Shown piece after piece: positions 24,891 to 35,999 of a stretch of 64,000 bases of DNA. The stretch comes from Corbicula japonica. Its lineage: Eukaryota; Mollusca; Bivalvia; Venerida; Cyrenidae. Every line of letters begins with the position of its first letter. The stretch's first letter is position 1. The DNA is taken from the NCBI GenBank assembly GCA_038501625.1, contig JAZAYU010000010.1, forward strand, positions 7,461,380 to 7,525,379, read 5' to 3'. The notes beneath the pieces are model-generated. The model was not told where the DNA came from. It made no database searches and saw only the letters and a list, made by a program, of their open reading frames with translations. The position numbers were made by a program, and so were the translations under genes.

Positions 24891-25516
24891 CATTTTAAAT
24901 TCGTTTTACACCCAAACACAAAAACGAAGCAACACAAACAATAATTTAAATGATCGCATAATTACATTGATACTGACAACAATATGCATTCTTGAGGTCT
25001 TTCAAAGCACTGTCTAGCAGAATTTCATGTTAAGAGTATTATGTGACCTTTGGGATAATTTACTGTTTTCGGGAAATGATCCATTATATTTTTTCGAGAA
25101 CCTTAATTATTTTCCTGAAAGTTTTCTTAAAACCTAATATTAAAGTGAAGGCAGTTGAAGCAATCATATTACTAGCACACTGTCGAGTTAAAATATTTAT
25201 CCGTGTTCATGAAATCCTTTAATTATTTTATCTAAAATAAGAGATAATGTTTGGCAAAAGTATCATAAGGAGATCTTAAAACTGTTTTTGAAGGGGAGTT
25301 AACTGCTCCGCTTATAAAACGATTGTCAGTACGACTTAATTCGCTCATGTTTGGCATAGATAACGTCAGGCGATTTTAAAACGGTTTTTGAATGGGAGCT
25401 AACTACTCCGCATATAATACAATTGTCAATACGAGTTAATTCGCTTTGGATTTATTATCAAATATCTCAACCATAGATAAAAATATATATTACTAACGTT
25501 CTGTTTGAAATCACGC

Positions 25517-25608
25517 ATTATCCATAGCTCAGTTGGTTACCTTGTCGGAATCCAGCGCTGTGCGCTGTCCCCATTCACGGTTCGGGTTCGCACCCAGTTA
25601 GAGGCATT
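25517..25608 (+). repeat. tRNA-like segment, satellite unit 5
   Basis: Shares with unit 1 the extended leader GCATTATCCATAGCTCAG, which other units lack; supports the unit 1/5 duplication. Confidence 0.75.
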
Positions 25609-26226
25609 TCATTTTAAATTCGTTTTACACCCAAACACACAAAAAAGCAACACAAACAACAATTTAAATGATCACATGATTACAATGATACTGTCAACAA
25701 TATGCATTCTTAAGGTCTTTTAAAGCACTTTCTAGCAGAATTTCATGCTAAGAGAATTATGTGACCTTTGGGATAATTTACCGTTTTCGGGAAATGATCC
25801 ATTATTTTTTCGAGAAGCTTAACTATTTTCCTGAAAGTTTTCTTGAAATCCGATATTTAAGGTAAGGCAGTTGAAGCAATCATACTAACTGGCACACTTT
25901 CGAGTTAGAATACTCACATGTGTTCATGAAATCCTATAATTATTTATATTAAATTAGAGTTAATTCGCTTATGTTTGGCAAAAGTAACATAAGGCGATCT
26001 TAAAACTGTTTTCAAGGGCAGTTAATTGCTCCGCTTATAATACGATTGTGAATACGAGTTAATTCGCTTATGTTTGGCATGGGTAACGTCAGGCGATTTT
26101 TAAACTGTTATTGAAGGGGGTTAACTGCTCTGCTTATAATACGATTGTCAATACGAGTTAATTCGCTTTGGATTTATTATCAAATATCTCAACTATAGAT
26201 AAAAATATATCTAACTGTCCTTTGAA

Positions 26227-26318
26227 ATCCCGTATAGCTCAGTTGGTTACGTCGTCGGACTTCAGGGCTGCGCGCTGTCCCCGTCACCGTGCGGGCTCGC
26301 ACCCAGTTAGAGGCATTT
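26227..26318 (+). repeat. tRNA-like segment, satellite unit 6
   Basis: TAGCTCAGTTGG at 26,235; box B reads GGGCTCGCACCCAG. Confidence 0.75.
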
Positions 26319-26938
26319 CATTTTGAATTCGTTTTACACTCAAACACAAAAACAAAGCAACACAAACAAAAATTTAAATGATCGAATGAGTATAATGATA
26401 CTGACAACAAAATGCATTTTTAAGGTCTTTTAAAGCACTTTCTAGCAGAATTTCATGTTAAGAGAATTATGTGACCTTTGGGATAATTTCCTGTTTTCGG
26501 GAAATGATCCATTATTTTTTCGAGAACCTAAATTATTTTCCTGAAAGTTTTCTTGAAACCTGATATTTAAGTTAAGGCAGTTGAAGCAATCATACTAACT
26601 GGCACACTTTCGAGTTAGAATACTCATATGTGTTCATGAAATCCTTTAATTATTTATGTAAAATAAGAGATAATTCGCTTATGTTTAGCAAAAGTAACAT
26701 AAGGCGATCTTAAAACTGTTTTGAAGGGGAGTTAACTGCTCCGCTTATAATACGATTTTCAATACGAGTTAATTCGCATATGTTTGGCACAGGTAACGTC
26801 AGGCGATTTTTAAACTGTTATTGAAAGGGGGTTTACTGCTTCGCGTATAATACGATTGTCAATACGAGTTAATTCGCTTTGAATTTATTATCAAATATCT
26901 CAACTATAGATAAAAAATAAATATCTAACGTCTCTGAA

Positions 26939-27030
26939 ATCCCGCATAGCTCAGTTGGTTACGTCGTCGGAATTCATGGCTGCGCGCTGTCCCCATCACG
27001 GTGCGGGTTCGCACCCAGTTAGAGGCATTT
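26939..27030 (+). repeat. tRNA-like segment, satellite unit 7
   Basis: TAGCTCAGTTGG at 26,947; box B GGGTTCGCACCCAG. The rest of this unit is most like unit 4. Confidence 0.75.
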
Positions 27031-27679
27031 CATTTTAAATTCGTTTTACACCCAAACACAAAAACGAAGCAACACAAACAATAATTCAAATGATCACATA
27101 ATAACATTGATACTGACAACAATATGCATTCTTAAGGTCTTTCAAAGCACTGTCTAGCAGAATTTCATGTTAAGAGTATTATGTGACCTTTGGGATAATT
27201 TACTGTTTTCGGGAAATGATCCATTATATTTTTTTCGAGAACCTTAATTATTTTCCTGAAAGTTTTCTTAAAACCTAATATTAAAGTGAAGGCAGTTGAA
27301 GCAATCATACTAACTAGCAGACTTTCGAGTTAGATTACTCATATGTGTTCATGAAATCCTTTAATTATTTATCTAAAATAAGAGATAATTCGCCTATGTT
27401 TGGAAAACGTAACATAAGGCGATTTAAAAAAAAACTGTTTTTGAAGGGGAGTTAACTGCTCCGCTTATTATACGATTGTCAACACGAGTTAATTCGCTTA
27501 TGTTTGGCATATGTAACGTCAGGCGATTTTAAACTGTTATGGTGAAATATTAACCTGCCCATTATTCATACATTACACAGTGGTTGAACGTGCTATTTTG
27601 AGACGGGGATATCCTTGCTATTTTTGACTGGTCTTTTGCATTTGTATGTATATCTTTAAAACTGCATTCACTTCCGCAT

Positions 27680-27770
27680 GCGTCTATAGCGCAGTTGGTA
27701 GGATGGCAGAAAATAGCAAACGACATTTTTTTTGCCGCTTGGCGCGGGTTCGAGTCGTACTTGGACCTAT
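27680..27770 (+). repeat. tRNA-like segment in TIR element, plus strand
   Basis: TAGCGCAGTTGGTAGGATGG (box-A-like) and GCGCGGGTTCGAGTCG (box-B-like) occur in tRNA order. The T-stem pairs poorly, so this is a relic rather than a working tRNA gene. Confidence 0.6.
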
Positions 27771-27939
27771 AATATTTTTCGTGGCGTTTTATATTGTAGA
27801 TGTTTATTGTTTATTTGTGTATTTTTTTTAAATATTATGGTTTTTTTTGGCTTTATTGATTTATTTTTATGGACTTTTTATTGTAATATTGGTATTTCCA
27901 TGTCACAAATTATATCAGTAAAAAACTATAAAACAAAAA

Positions 27940-28020
27940 TGGCACTAGCAGGTCTCGAATCACATACATTTAGCGTTTGAATGCTGCACTTTACCACTGA
28001 GCCATTCCGCTTTCATACCT
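27940..28020 (-). repeat. tRNA-like segment in TIR element, minus strand
   Basis: On the minus strand, GCGGAATGGCTCAGTGGTAA and TGATTCGAGACC give A- and B-box-like blocks about 40 bases apart. It points toward the plus-strand tRNA-like segment at 27,680 in the same element. Confidence 0.6.
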
Positions 28021-28296
28021 GCCTAGCGGAAAGAAGACACCTATATACTGCATGAGTAATGGATTTCCCGTTGAGGTAATGACGACTTTCACGCTTTGGT
28101 GATAAAGTTAAAAATATCACAACCAACCACCGAATAATGAATGCAAAATGGTAAGGTTAATATTTCACCACTATATTGAAATGGGGTTAACTGCTCCGCT
28201 TATAATACGATTGTCAATACGAGTTGATACGCTTTGCATTTATTAGCAAATATCTCAACCATAGATAAAAAATATATATCTAACGCTCTGTTTGAA

Positions 28297-28388
28297 ATCC
28301 CGCATAGCTCAGTTGGTTACGTCCTCCGAATTTAGGGCTGCGCGCTGTCCCCGTTACGGTGCGGGCTCGCACCCAGTTAGAGGCATTT
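28297..28388 (+). repeat. tRNA-like segment, satellite unit 8
   Basis: TAGCTCAGTTGG at 28,305 with box B GGGCTCGCACCCAG. The array ends about 195 bases further on, at 28,583, in mid-unit. Confidence 0.75.
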
Positions 28389-28583
28389 CATTTTAAATTC
28401 GTTTTACATCCAAACACAAAAACGAAACAACACAAACAAGAATTTAAATTATCACATGATTACAATGATACTGACAACAAAATGCATTCTTAAGGTCATT
28501 TAAAGCACTTTCTATCAGAATTTCATGTTAAGAGAATTATGTGACCTTTGGGATAATTTACTGTTTTCGGAAAATGATCCATT

Positions 28584-29384
28584 AATACTCAGTGGATTCC
28601 CGCCTTATATTACTTTATATAATCACAATTACAAATACATGTATATTAGTGTTCAGTTGAACACTTGTGTCGCCCTCTGGTGTACTATGTCGGAATAAAA
28701 ATGCAAGTAAATAAGGGTGCATAAAAAAAACTTGACATGATAGACAATCGGACGGACAAAGCGATCCCTATGTATCGCCTTTTCTTTAAAACTGTCACCG
28801 GATCGAAAACTATATTCTGATTTCAATATGCGCTGTCGGTACTCAACTAGTGTCTAGAAACCGCCAGCTGTACTGTTGGAAGTTTGTGAAATATGCGTTG
28901 TACGTAAAAATATAGCATCGCACTTAATAAAACAACGTAGGCTAAACAACTAATACCATTTCTGCATCGTTGATTTTTTTCTTAACAACTTTATGAATTA
29001 TTTGCTTAAAGGTTTCAAAGCAGGGTTCAAGTTAGTTAAACTGAGATTTAGATGATTGGCTGAAATGGCGACCAGTCCCTGGCGAATTGTCGTAGAACGT
29101 AAGCAGACGTATTCCTATTTTAGATTTTCTAACAAAACAGTTTGGTATACATGTACGGATTTTGGATAAGTAGACAGTCACGTGATACAATTTGCATATA
29201 ACCACGAATAATTGGCGATTTGTTTTCAGTCATATACTATCCATATTCAAAATAAATTCATTCAATGACAACTAAATGCAGTTTTTTAAGCTTGACCTTT
29301 CAATTGAAGTCAATCTTCTTATCGTCCAAGTTTTACCTAATATTAAATAATTTATATCATCCTCAGTACTTTAATCAATATACA
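28584..29384. other. No gene; half-copy of the palindromic repeat
   Basis: At 29,036-29,085 the words AACTGAGATTTAGATGATTG and GCTGAAATGGCGACCAGTC match one arm of the palindromic elements found in the integrin introns (62.4-63.5 kb). Nothing else is supportable. Confidence 0.5.
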
Positions 29385-29595
29385 TACCGTGGAATCATTT
29401 CATTTCGGATACGAATTTTTGCGCAAATCACATAAATAGCATATTTGCTTGCGCATGAATTCGCGCATTTTTAATCTGAATCAATTAAGACACACTGTTA
29501 CAAGATTTAATTTTGCTTGCTTTAAATTTCGCACTACAGCCATAGCGCGAAATTCACGAAATTAAACCCGGGCGAATTTCAATGATACCACAGTA
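29385..29595. mobile_element. GCGAAA-rich MITE, copy 1
   Basis: About 211 bases with inverted ends: TACCGTGGAATCATTTCATT at the left, and the reverse complement of the right end reads TACTGTGGTATCATTGAAAT. Sub-terminal sequence is rich in GCGCAAA/GCGCGAAA words. Related copies lie at 41.3-41.44 kb and 41.92-42.10 kb. No ORF. Confidence 0.75.
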
Positions 29596-29599
29596 CGGT

Positions 29600-30840
29600 C
29601 TAGGTTGAAATGAAGACCCAGTCATTATTGTGTTGTGTATCATAAAAATAATTAGAAAATTATATCTTCTTTTAAAATTAACATTGGTTTTGAATAAAGG
29701 CGAAAGTAGATGATTAACCAGCCGAACATTCATTAGTATAGAATAAAACATCAAAATTTCATATGTTTTGTATAATGTTTTTGTTTCATTGTGCATAAAT
29801 ATCAATCCAAGTTTATAAATGTGTTCCGTCGAATATCTTGTGTACTTGTCATATATTTAATGAAAAAAAAATCATTAACATTAAAAATATAATGAATTGT
29901 TATGTAAGTGTAAAGTTCAACATTTTAACTAACGCACTCGATCGCTCGAACTACGGTCGCTCGAACAAAATCGTCGGGTCCTGTGGAGTTCCAGTCATCC
30001 AAGTTCGACGGTATATTTTAGTAAGAAGTGTTGATGGGGCTGGTTAAAATTCTTCAGGGATGGAAACGATAGAGTATTTTTACTTACTGAAAAAAAGAGA
30101 GAGAAAGAAATCTGGGTACCTGACTGAGGTAGAAACCTGCCCTATCCCCCCCCCCCCCCCCCCCAAAAAAAAAAAACACAAAAAAACAACACACATTTAC
30201 ACATTTATTTTGTTGTTTACGTTGATGTGTACACTGAACTGACAACTTTTTTTTATTTTTTAAATGTGCACTGTTACTAACTAGAATTTGGTGTTTCGCG
30301 GAACACATTTGTCGCATGCTTGCAAAAAGTTGAAATGTGGGCTCATGTTTTATCATATCTGATAAAGAGATGTAATTCAAGTTTCAGTGCAATACTTCAA
30401 AATAACTGATTAAATTACAACTGATATGGTATGACCGTTATTTTACATTCCAATTATTACCAAATATTTAGTTACAGATTGAAATCATTTCAAAGAAGTA
30501 TACTAGTAACTTAAAACACGGATAAAACTTGGTTAAAAGAAGAGACATATATCAAGTACTGTGTCACAAAGCAAATACTTTTCAAGTTATTAGCAATTAA
30601 GTTTCAGGTTATGGTCATTTGAAAGAGGCGTATCTAAAAGTTAACCAGAAGTTATCATGTGAGATGTCACAGACGGTTTTGTAAATGCAGATGACACATT
30701 TAAAATATTAAGTAAACAGGACAAGTACTTTTAAAGTTGTAACATTGTTTCATATAAGTTTAGGGACTACCGGATGACGCATCATCATCAAAACAATTAA
30801 GTCCCTCTGCAGTTCTCGGTAAGTCACAGCAGCCTAGTGC
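29600..30840. other. No gene; homopolymer tracts
   Basis: AT-rich DNA with an ~18 base C run followed by an A run (30,146-30,175). No gene or repeat family identified. Confidence 0.4.
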
Positions 30841-30876
30841 ATCCGTGACAGTCGCTGAACAGCAAGCCTGTAACAA

Positions 30877-31716
30877 TCAACCACCCCAAGATATACGTGA
30901 TATAGATAGACAATCAACACCCAGAATAAGACGGACACATACTTTGATAGTAGGGGATTCTATTCTAAGAGGAATACACACACGCGGTCTCAGCGATCTT
31001 ACTGCAGTCAAAACTCTACGAGGTAAAAGAATTAGAGATGTATGCGCGTATTTGCGATCAGAGGAAACTGTAGTATATCCAAAGTGGTGATATATATATA
31101 TATTGGCGGAAACGACGTTGCACAGAAATCTTGTGACCTGCAGTTTGAGATCGATGAACTTAAGCAGACAATACACGAACTCAATCGAAATCACTGCAAC
31201 GTATTCATTTGTACTGTTGCTCCAAGGCGAGATTGTGATGTCCGAGAACTGAATGCCAAACTCCAGAGACTTGAGAAACAAGCATCTTTCACGCTGATAG
31301 ACAGCCATGATGCTTTCATATACGGAAACAGGACCGTGGCAAAATCTCTCTACCACAATGATGGGATTCATCTCAACGTACGTGGCACCAGAACATTAAT
31401 CAACATCATCCATACAGTGAAACCTATTTTACGCAAACAGCAACAAACGCTTTCGATTCAACAAGACCACCGCAGAAGATATTCCCCTACATACAACCGT
31501 AACGCCCGCGGGCACTTCAACGCCAAGTGTTGTACGCACTGTGGTCTTTCAAATCACGTTAGAGAGGACTGTAGACGAGGTTTGGCAACACACGGCATTA
31601 TGAGCGGCGGCGTGCAACAAGCAACAGCAGCGACCATGGAAGAAATGATTGTCATTAGAAATACAAAGACAATGTACTACAGACGCTTGAAATACATAAT
31701 AGCTATAGTGCTCTGA
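30877..31716 (+). pseudogene. LINE ORF1: SGNH/GDSL-type esterase plus CCHC knuckle, frameshifted
   Basis: The first segment carries LIVGDSILRGI, the block-I GDS nucleophile motif of SGNH hydrolases. The second has IGGNDVA (block III Gly-x-Asn-Asp) and HNDGIHLN (block V Asp-x-x-His), so the Ser/His/Asp set is visible. Near the C-terminus CTHCGLSNHVREDC is a CCHC zinc knuckle, expected to bind nucleic acid. The two segments are in different frames; the break lies at about 31,080-31,100 next to a TATATATATA tract, so slippage at the dinucleotide is the likely cause. Esterase-type ORF1 proteins are known in several CR1-group and related LINEs, where they are thought to act in RNP formation. Confidence 0.82.
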
Positions 31717-31934
31717 CAGGTATTTGCCACAGTTGTAATGAATGTCCATGTACATGTTATTCGAACAATTCATACGGTACTTCCAAACCCATGTTAAATA
31801 TTCATGATAATAAAGGTCAAAATAGCAAACTTAAAGTAAAAACAAACTGCATGTCATCTTAATGTTTATCTGTAAATAATAGTTTTAATACTAGTTCTCG
31901 AACAAATGATGTAACCTCACTTACATTTTCTGAA

Positions 31935-32728
31935 CATGGTTTTCATGTCGTTACTTTGAACATTAATCACCTACTTTCTAAATTAGATGAATTAAAAATG
32001 TTGGTATATAGATCAAAAGATATTGATTTAATAGGAGTATGCGGAACCTTTCTTGATCATGAAGTTGATAACGAAACCATTTCTGTTTCGAATTTTATTA
32101 TCGAGCGAAAAGATCGTGATTGTACAAATATTAGTAAAACGTCTGGGGGTGGGATAGTTTTATACATAGCTAATCATCTACACTATACACGTAGGCTTGA
32201 CTTAGAAACTGATGATGTTGAGAGCCTATGGGTAGAGGTAAGGATTAAAAGTATCAAGCCAATTCTTGTTTGCTCTGTATACCGGCCACCTTGGGCTCCA
32301 GTTAGTTGTAGTGAATGTTTTGAAAGGCAGATTGAAACCGCGTCGATGTGTAATCTTGAAATGTTTATACTTGGTGACTTCAATATAAATTATTGCACTG
32401 ACACCGACTCTATTAAAAACCAAGCATGGTCACAGTGCGGCATAAGAAATCATGATTTATGTCAACTTATTAAAAACCACACTCACGTAACTAAATCGTC
32501 AGCATCTATTATTGATCATTTATATGCCCGAAACTGTGATATTAATTTTGTTATTGAATCTTTTGTAGCTCAAGTTGCAATTAGTGATCATTATCCAATT
32601 TGTTTTAGAAGATGCGTACATGGTAGTAATAATACAAAACTAACGCATACTGAAATTACTTATCGATCTTTTCGAAAATTTTCTGAAACAGACTTTTTAA
32701 GCGATTTACATGAGTCATTGTCAGAGTT
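31935..32728 (+). pseudogene. LINE APE-type endonuclease domain
   Basis: The open frame shows the endonuclease order: VTLNINHLLSKLDEL, a degraded E-T motif (VCGTFLD where ETFLD is usual), GGGIVLYI, VYRPP, LGDFNINY, DHLYA and SDHYPI. The catalytic Asp/His (SDH) and GDFN are intact, but the expected Glu appears replaced by Gly in CGTFLD. After about residue 255 the frame jumps abruptly into sequence from the RT thumb, marking a deletion near 32,728. It would nick target DNA in a live element; here it is presumed dead. Confidence 0.82.
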
Positions 32729-33360
32729 TATATTGATAATACATCTGTTACAAATGTTACCCAACAAAGATTACTAGGGGTTATTATTGATAATAAACTG
32801 ACTTGGAACTTACAAATTCATCATATGGTTACTCAGATTTCCCGTAAACTTATTCTCATGCAGTTATTATCTTAATACGTCTCTAAAGATTGTTTGATAA
32901 AGTATTACAATGCGTATATAATTCCCTTATTTGATTATGGTTTTTTGGTTTGGGGCGGAACAAACTCATCCAATATTTTACAACTCGAAAAGCTGCAAAA
33001 AAGAGCAGCGCGAATTATTCTTAAAACAGGGCTGACTACGCATTCATCTATCATGTTTAAACATTTAAGCTGGCTGCCTATCCGAAGTCGTATCAAATAC
33101 CATATTCTTTTACTTACCTACAAAGCATTACATAACTTATATATTATATAGCTCCAGTGTATATAACTTCGATGTTTAAAGAACTTACATATAGCAATGA
33201 GAGGCAATTAAGATCTATTTCAAATGGGAATCTATTAGTTCCAAAATTTAACACTCTATTATACAGTAAATCATTTTCAGTTGTTGGTCCAAATTTATAG
33301 AACTCTCTTCCTTTGAGCGTAAAATCATGCAAAACAGTTAAATCATTTTAAAAACATGTT
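32729..33360 (+). pseudogene. LINE RT C-terminal remnant
   Basis: After the deletion the text reads RLLGVIIDNKLTWN, ISRKL, then YYNAYIIPLFDYGFLVWGG, LEKLQKRAARIIL and LSWLPIRSRIKYH, the C-terminal part of non-LTR RTs. Frames change at least twice and stop codons intervene. The palm domain with motifs A to C is absent, so about 350-400 codons are missing compared with a normal ORF2. Confidence 0.8.
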
Positions 33361-33474
33361 AAAAAAATTCTTATTTGATAATATGTAGTGCATTGTTAAT
33401 ACAATTACAGTGTAATTATGTGTAAATGTTTAAGATGTTTGGGTAATGAATCTTTTGTAATAATTGCTATTGTT

Positions 33475-34540
33475 ATAATTTTTCATTTAAATATGTCTGT
33501 TTTCAGCATTGTGGTGAAGCTTGACTGTTTCACTGCGCATGTCTGAACAACAGCAGCAGACAACGACAGTAGTAAACCAATTTTGTCTGGCGGCTATAAG
33601 TGGGCAGGGTACAGTTTCGCACTTTGGTCCCGGTCGATTTTTTAAGTATTTGGGGTACCCTTGAATTTAATGCATTAAAATGATTGTTTAAATTTAAAAT
33701 GTGAGATTCTTTTTAAATTATGTATAGTTTGTGCAATAAGAAATCTGATCATGGTGGCTAAAATGCATGGATGGTAGCTTTGTATGTTCTGAGTTGAATA
33801 GTAACCGGATGAAAACACAGTCTGCTAGGCTGAATCTGAGAATAATTTGACGGTGAGGTATTTCAATGACAAATGCTGAAAAATCAAGCTGGATGGGAGA
33901 CACTTTCCATCTGCTTGGGGAATTGGGCACATATTAAATATTAACAGGAAGGGGGTTTTATTTCAAAACTTCCTGCAGGAAATATTTTGCAGGCTTTCAG
34001 ATATGTAGGATTTTAGCCAAATTTGCACTGGAAAAACAGGGGTAGGGGTGAGCTTATAGGTCTTATTAAATCCTGAAGGATAATTACTGTAGACCAGTTG
34101 TTTGTTGTTTACATGATACCACCCCCCTCCAACACAAAAAATACAACAACACAATTTTAGCAGTACAAATTTTGTATTTTCAGTAAACAAGAGTTCGCGC
34201 GCAGTCCCAGACTCCGAAAGCCGCCTCGGAAACTGTACCCTGCGCCCTAACCGCCAGAGAATCCTTAGCGAGTTTCAGTTATCTTTCCTTGAGGTTTAAA
34301 TTAGGCGGTATTCCCCACGTTTACAAGTACATAACAACACCAGCTAGTGTTAGGTTTAAAAATACAAAGAACTTGGAGTCATATTACAGATGTATGTTTA
34401 CCATTATCCCAATTGCTGATAGCAATTTGATGCCACTTAACCTGGTCACTGATTTATTGCCATACATATGTTAGGAATGCCTACATTACTGTGATATGAT
34501 AAACTTTCGAGTTGCACAAATTCTGCACAATGTTTGCCAT
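33475..34540. other. No feature recognised
   Basis: About 1.1 kb with no supportable gene, RNA or repeat. Confidence 0.4.
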
Positions 34541-34544
34541 ATAA

Positions 34545-35061
34545 TGTTGTTAAGTGCGCTGTTTACACCTTCCAGTTGCTGGTTTATAAAGTATCAGCTG
34601 TACTTCTAATCTTTATCACAAATAGTGCATATTTACTCGATCATGCTTTATCCATGTCAAGGGTTATCATGAATTATTGTGATGAGCAATAAGCCTTGTT
34701 GATAAGCAGCTTGAGAGAGAGTTTTTTAAATAGATACAGAGAGCAAGTGTGACGCCATCCAGCAGCCAATCAGAGGCCTCTAGATTTTGGTTTACAACAG
34801 TCGTTTATTTTCTGATAACGACCGAGAAAGAGTCTAGTGGTGACGCTAGACTGTTATACAGCACAGTCCGGTCGGTACCGGGAGATAGCGGAGTTAGTAT
34901 CATCCGGGGACCTGAGTGTACATCCAGCGCTCATAGAAAACAGTTCACCTAGACTAGATCAATTTATCTTTGGACATCCTTGGGACAGATTCGCATCAAG
35001 AAGTAATAAGTGCACTTTCCTTTCCATTTTGTATTTATCTAATGAAATACGCGGTTCAACA
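34545..35061 (+). mobile_element. Long terminal repeat of an LTR retrotransposon (5' LTR remnant)
   Basis: A ~517 base segment starts TGTTGTTAAG and ends TTCAACA, giving the expected TG...CA ends with short inverted TGTTG/CAACA termini. It is followed after one base by a primer-binding site (next entry). No gag or pol follows and no second LTR is present in the window, so only a 5' LTR with the start of the internal region survives. The left boundary is inferred from the terminal inverted bases. Confidence 0.6.
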
Positions 35062-35062
35062 T

Positions 35063-35073
35063 TGGTGGCAGCG
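35063..35073 (+). promoter_or_regulatory. Primer-binding site for tRNA-Leu
   Basis: TGGTGGCAGCG is complementary to the CGCTGCCACCA 3' end of an animal leucine tRNA. Its place one base after a CA-ending LTR is where Ty3/gypsy-type elements keep their primer site; leucine-primed elements are known in bivalves. Confidence 0.65.
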
Positions 35074-35835
35074 TTTATAAAACCAAAGACCTATATTATA
35101 CATAGATACGCGTCTTCGCTTTATCTCGCATGTGCACGCGGCCTGCGTTATCTCGGCGAGTCACGTGATCGCTAATCGCGTCATAGTAATCAATATGGCT
35201 GTCAATTGATACATCAGAAACTTTCATTTTATTGAACATGAAAACTTGATGTAATTAATAAAATATTTTAAATAAAAGTAAACTTTTTTAATGCTTATTA
35301 TATCTTCTTTTCGCTTTGTGGCAACATTATAATTATATTCTTATTGCTCGTATTCCTGTAAATATCGTTTATCGAACAACATATCGTTTATCGAACAACG
35401 TCCCCGGAAGACGTCCCCGGAAGTGGAAACATAATTTTCTGGCATGCGCACTTCGTCAAAGGGCAAGTAAACAAGGGAAACAACCTAAAAAGTAACGCTT
35501 GGTCACGTGACGAGATTCTCGTCGAATCCACGAGAAAAAACGAGATTTCTTATATCAGTAATAGAGAGATGCGAATCTATTTATATATATAGGTCTCTGA
35601 TAAAACGAACCATCGCTCTGCCAAAAATCGCCACCGAAACCAGCTTGGGTCAGCCGTCTGGTACGACCCAAACCTTTTGGACCGAAGAGGGAAAGGATTA
35701 GTTGGTTGGAATCAATGTATTTGCAGTGAAATATCACAGCCACATTCTTATTTCGATAAATTTGGTCGTAAATTGTGTTATTTTCTGCATTTGTTTTGAT
35801 TTTCCATCTGCGCATGTTCTAACGGAAACACTGGT
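35074..35835. other. No gene; short tandem duplications
   Basis: Between 35,362 and 35,418 two small direct duplications adjoin: ATATCGTTTATCGAACAAC twice, then GTCCCCGGAAG twice. No gene recognised. Confidence 0.45.
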
Positions 35836-35844
35836 ATTTCCGGC
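35836..35844 (+). repeat. 9 bp target-site duplication, left copy
   Basis: ATTTCCGGC directly precedes the left terminus GGGTAGGTA; the identical word follows the right terminus at 46,716-46,724. Confidence 0.85.
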
Positions 35845-35917
35845 GGGTAGGTACAAAATACGCAATGGAAAAATGGGCCTCAATGGAAACAAAATACGCA
35901 ATGTAAATAAAAAATTA
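35845..35917 (+). repeat. Left terminal inverted repeat
   Basis: Carries three copies of the CGCAATGGAAA-type motif (about 35,861, 35,881 and 35,898). Paired with 46,643-46,715. Confidence 0.88.
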
Positions 35918-35999
35918 TTTTTAGCTCGACTATTCGAAGAATATGTCGAGCTATTGTACTCACTTGGGCGTCGGCGTCGCCGTCGCCGTCCCGCTTTGG

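Larger units (their letters stand above)
27540..28171. mobile_element. ~630 bp inverted-repeat element with two tRNA-like segments
   Basis: The ends are TGGTGAAATATTAACCT and its exact reverse complement AGGTTAATATTTCACCA. The inverted similarity continues imperfectly for about 65 bases (TGGTTG and GATATTTT/GCTATTTT blocks on both sides). It interrupts a satellite unit at a point where other units read AAACTGTTATTGAAA, so it is an insertion. The flanking duplication is short or imperfect (TTA/CTA). No transposase is encoded, so it is a non-autonomous DNA transposon or MITE-like element of unknown superfamily. Confidence 0.85.
21920..28583 (+). repeat. ~712 bp satellite with tRNA-like segments, about 8.5 units
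   Basis: The landmark TAGCTCAGTTGG occurs at 22,668, 23,377, 24,096, 24,807, 25,525, 26,235, 26,947 and 28,305, spacing 709-719 except the last, which is enlarged by a ~630 bp insertion. Each unit has the tRNA-like part, a CATTTCATTTTAAATTCG block, TGTGACCTTTGGGATAATTT, and two similar sub-blocks with CGATTGTCAATACGAGTTAA. The array begins in a partial unit around 21,920 that is itself split by the ~190 bp repeat. Units 1 and 5, and 2 and 6, are closest relatives (offset about 2,857), indicating a multi-unit duplication. No coding sequence. Confidence 0.93.
30845..33470 (+). mobile_element. Decayed LINE with esterase-type ORF1
   Basis: Three consecutive plus-strand remnants (ORF1-like 30,877-31,716, endonuclease 31,935-32,728, RT C-terminus 32,729-33,360) have the order of a two-ORF LINE. 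The RT catalytic core is deleted, the ORF1 is frameshifted and the end of the RT has stops. The 5' and 3' limits are approximate; no poly(A) or short-repeat tail is clear. It is a different lineage from the 7-10.7 kb LINE, which lacks an esterase ORF1. Confidence 0.8.

Noticed and set aside
22660..28388. Eight functional tRNA genes
   Set aside because: Only boxes A and B are recognisable; acceptor and anticodon stems do not pair and copies sit in a satellite unit related to a SINE.
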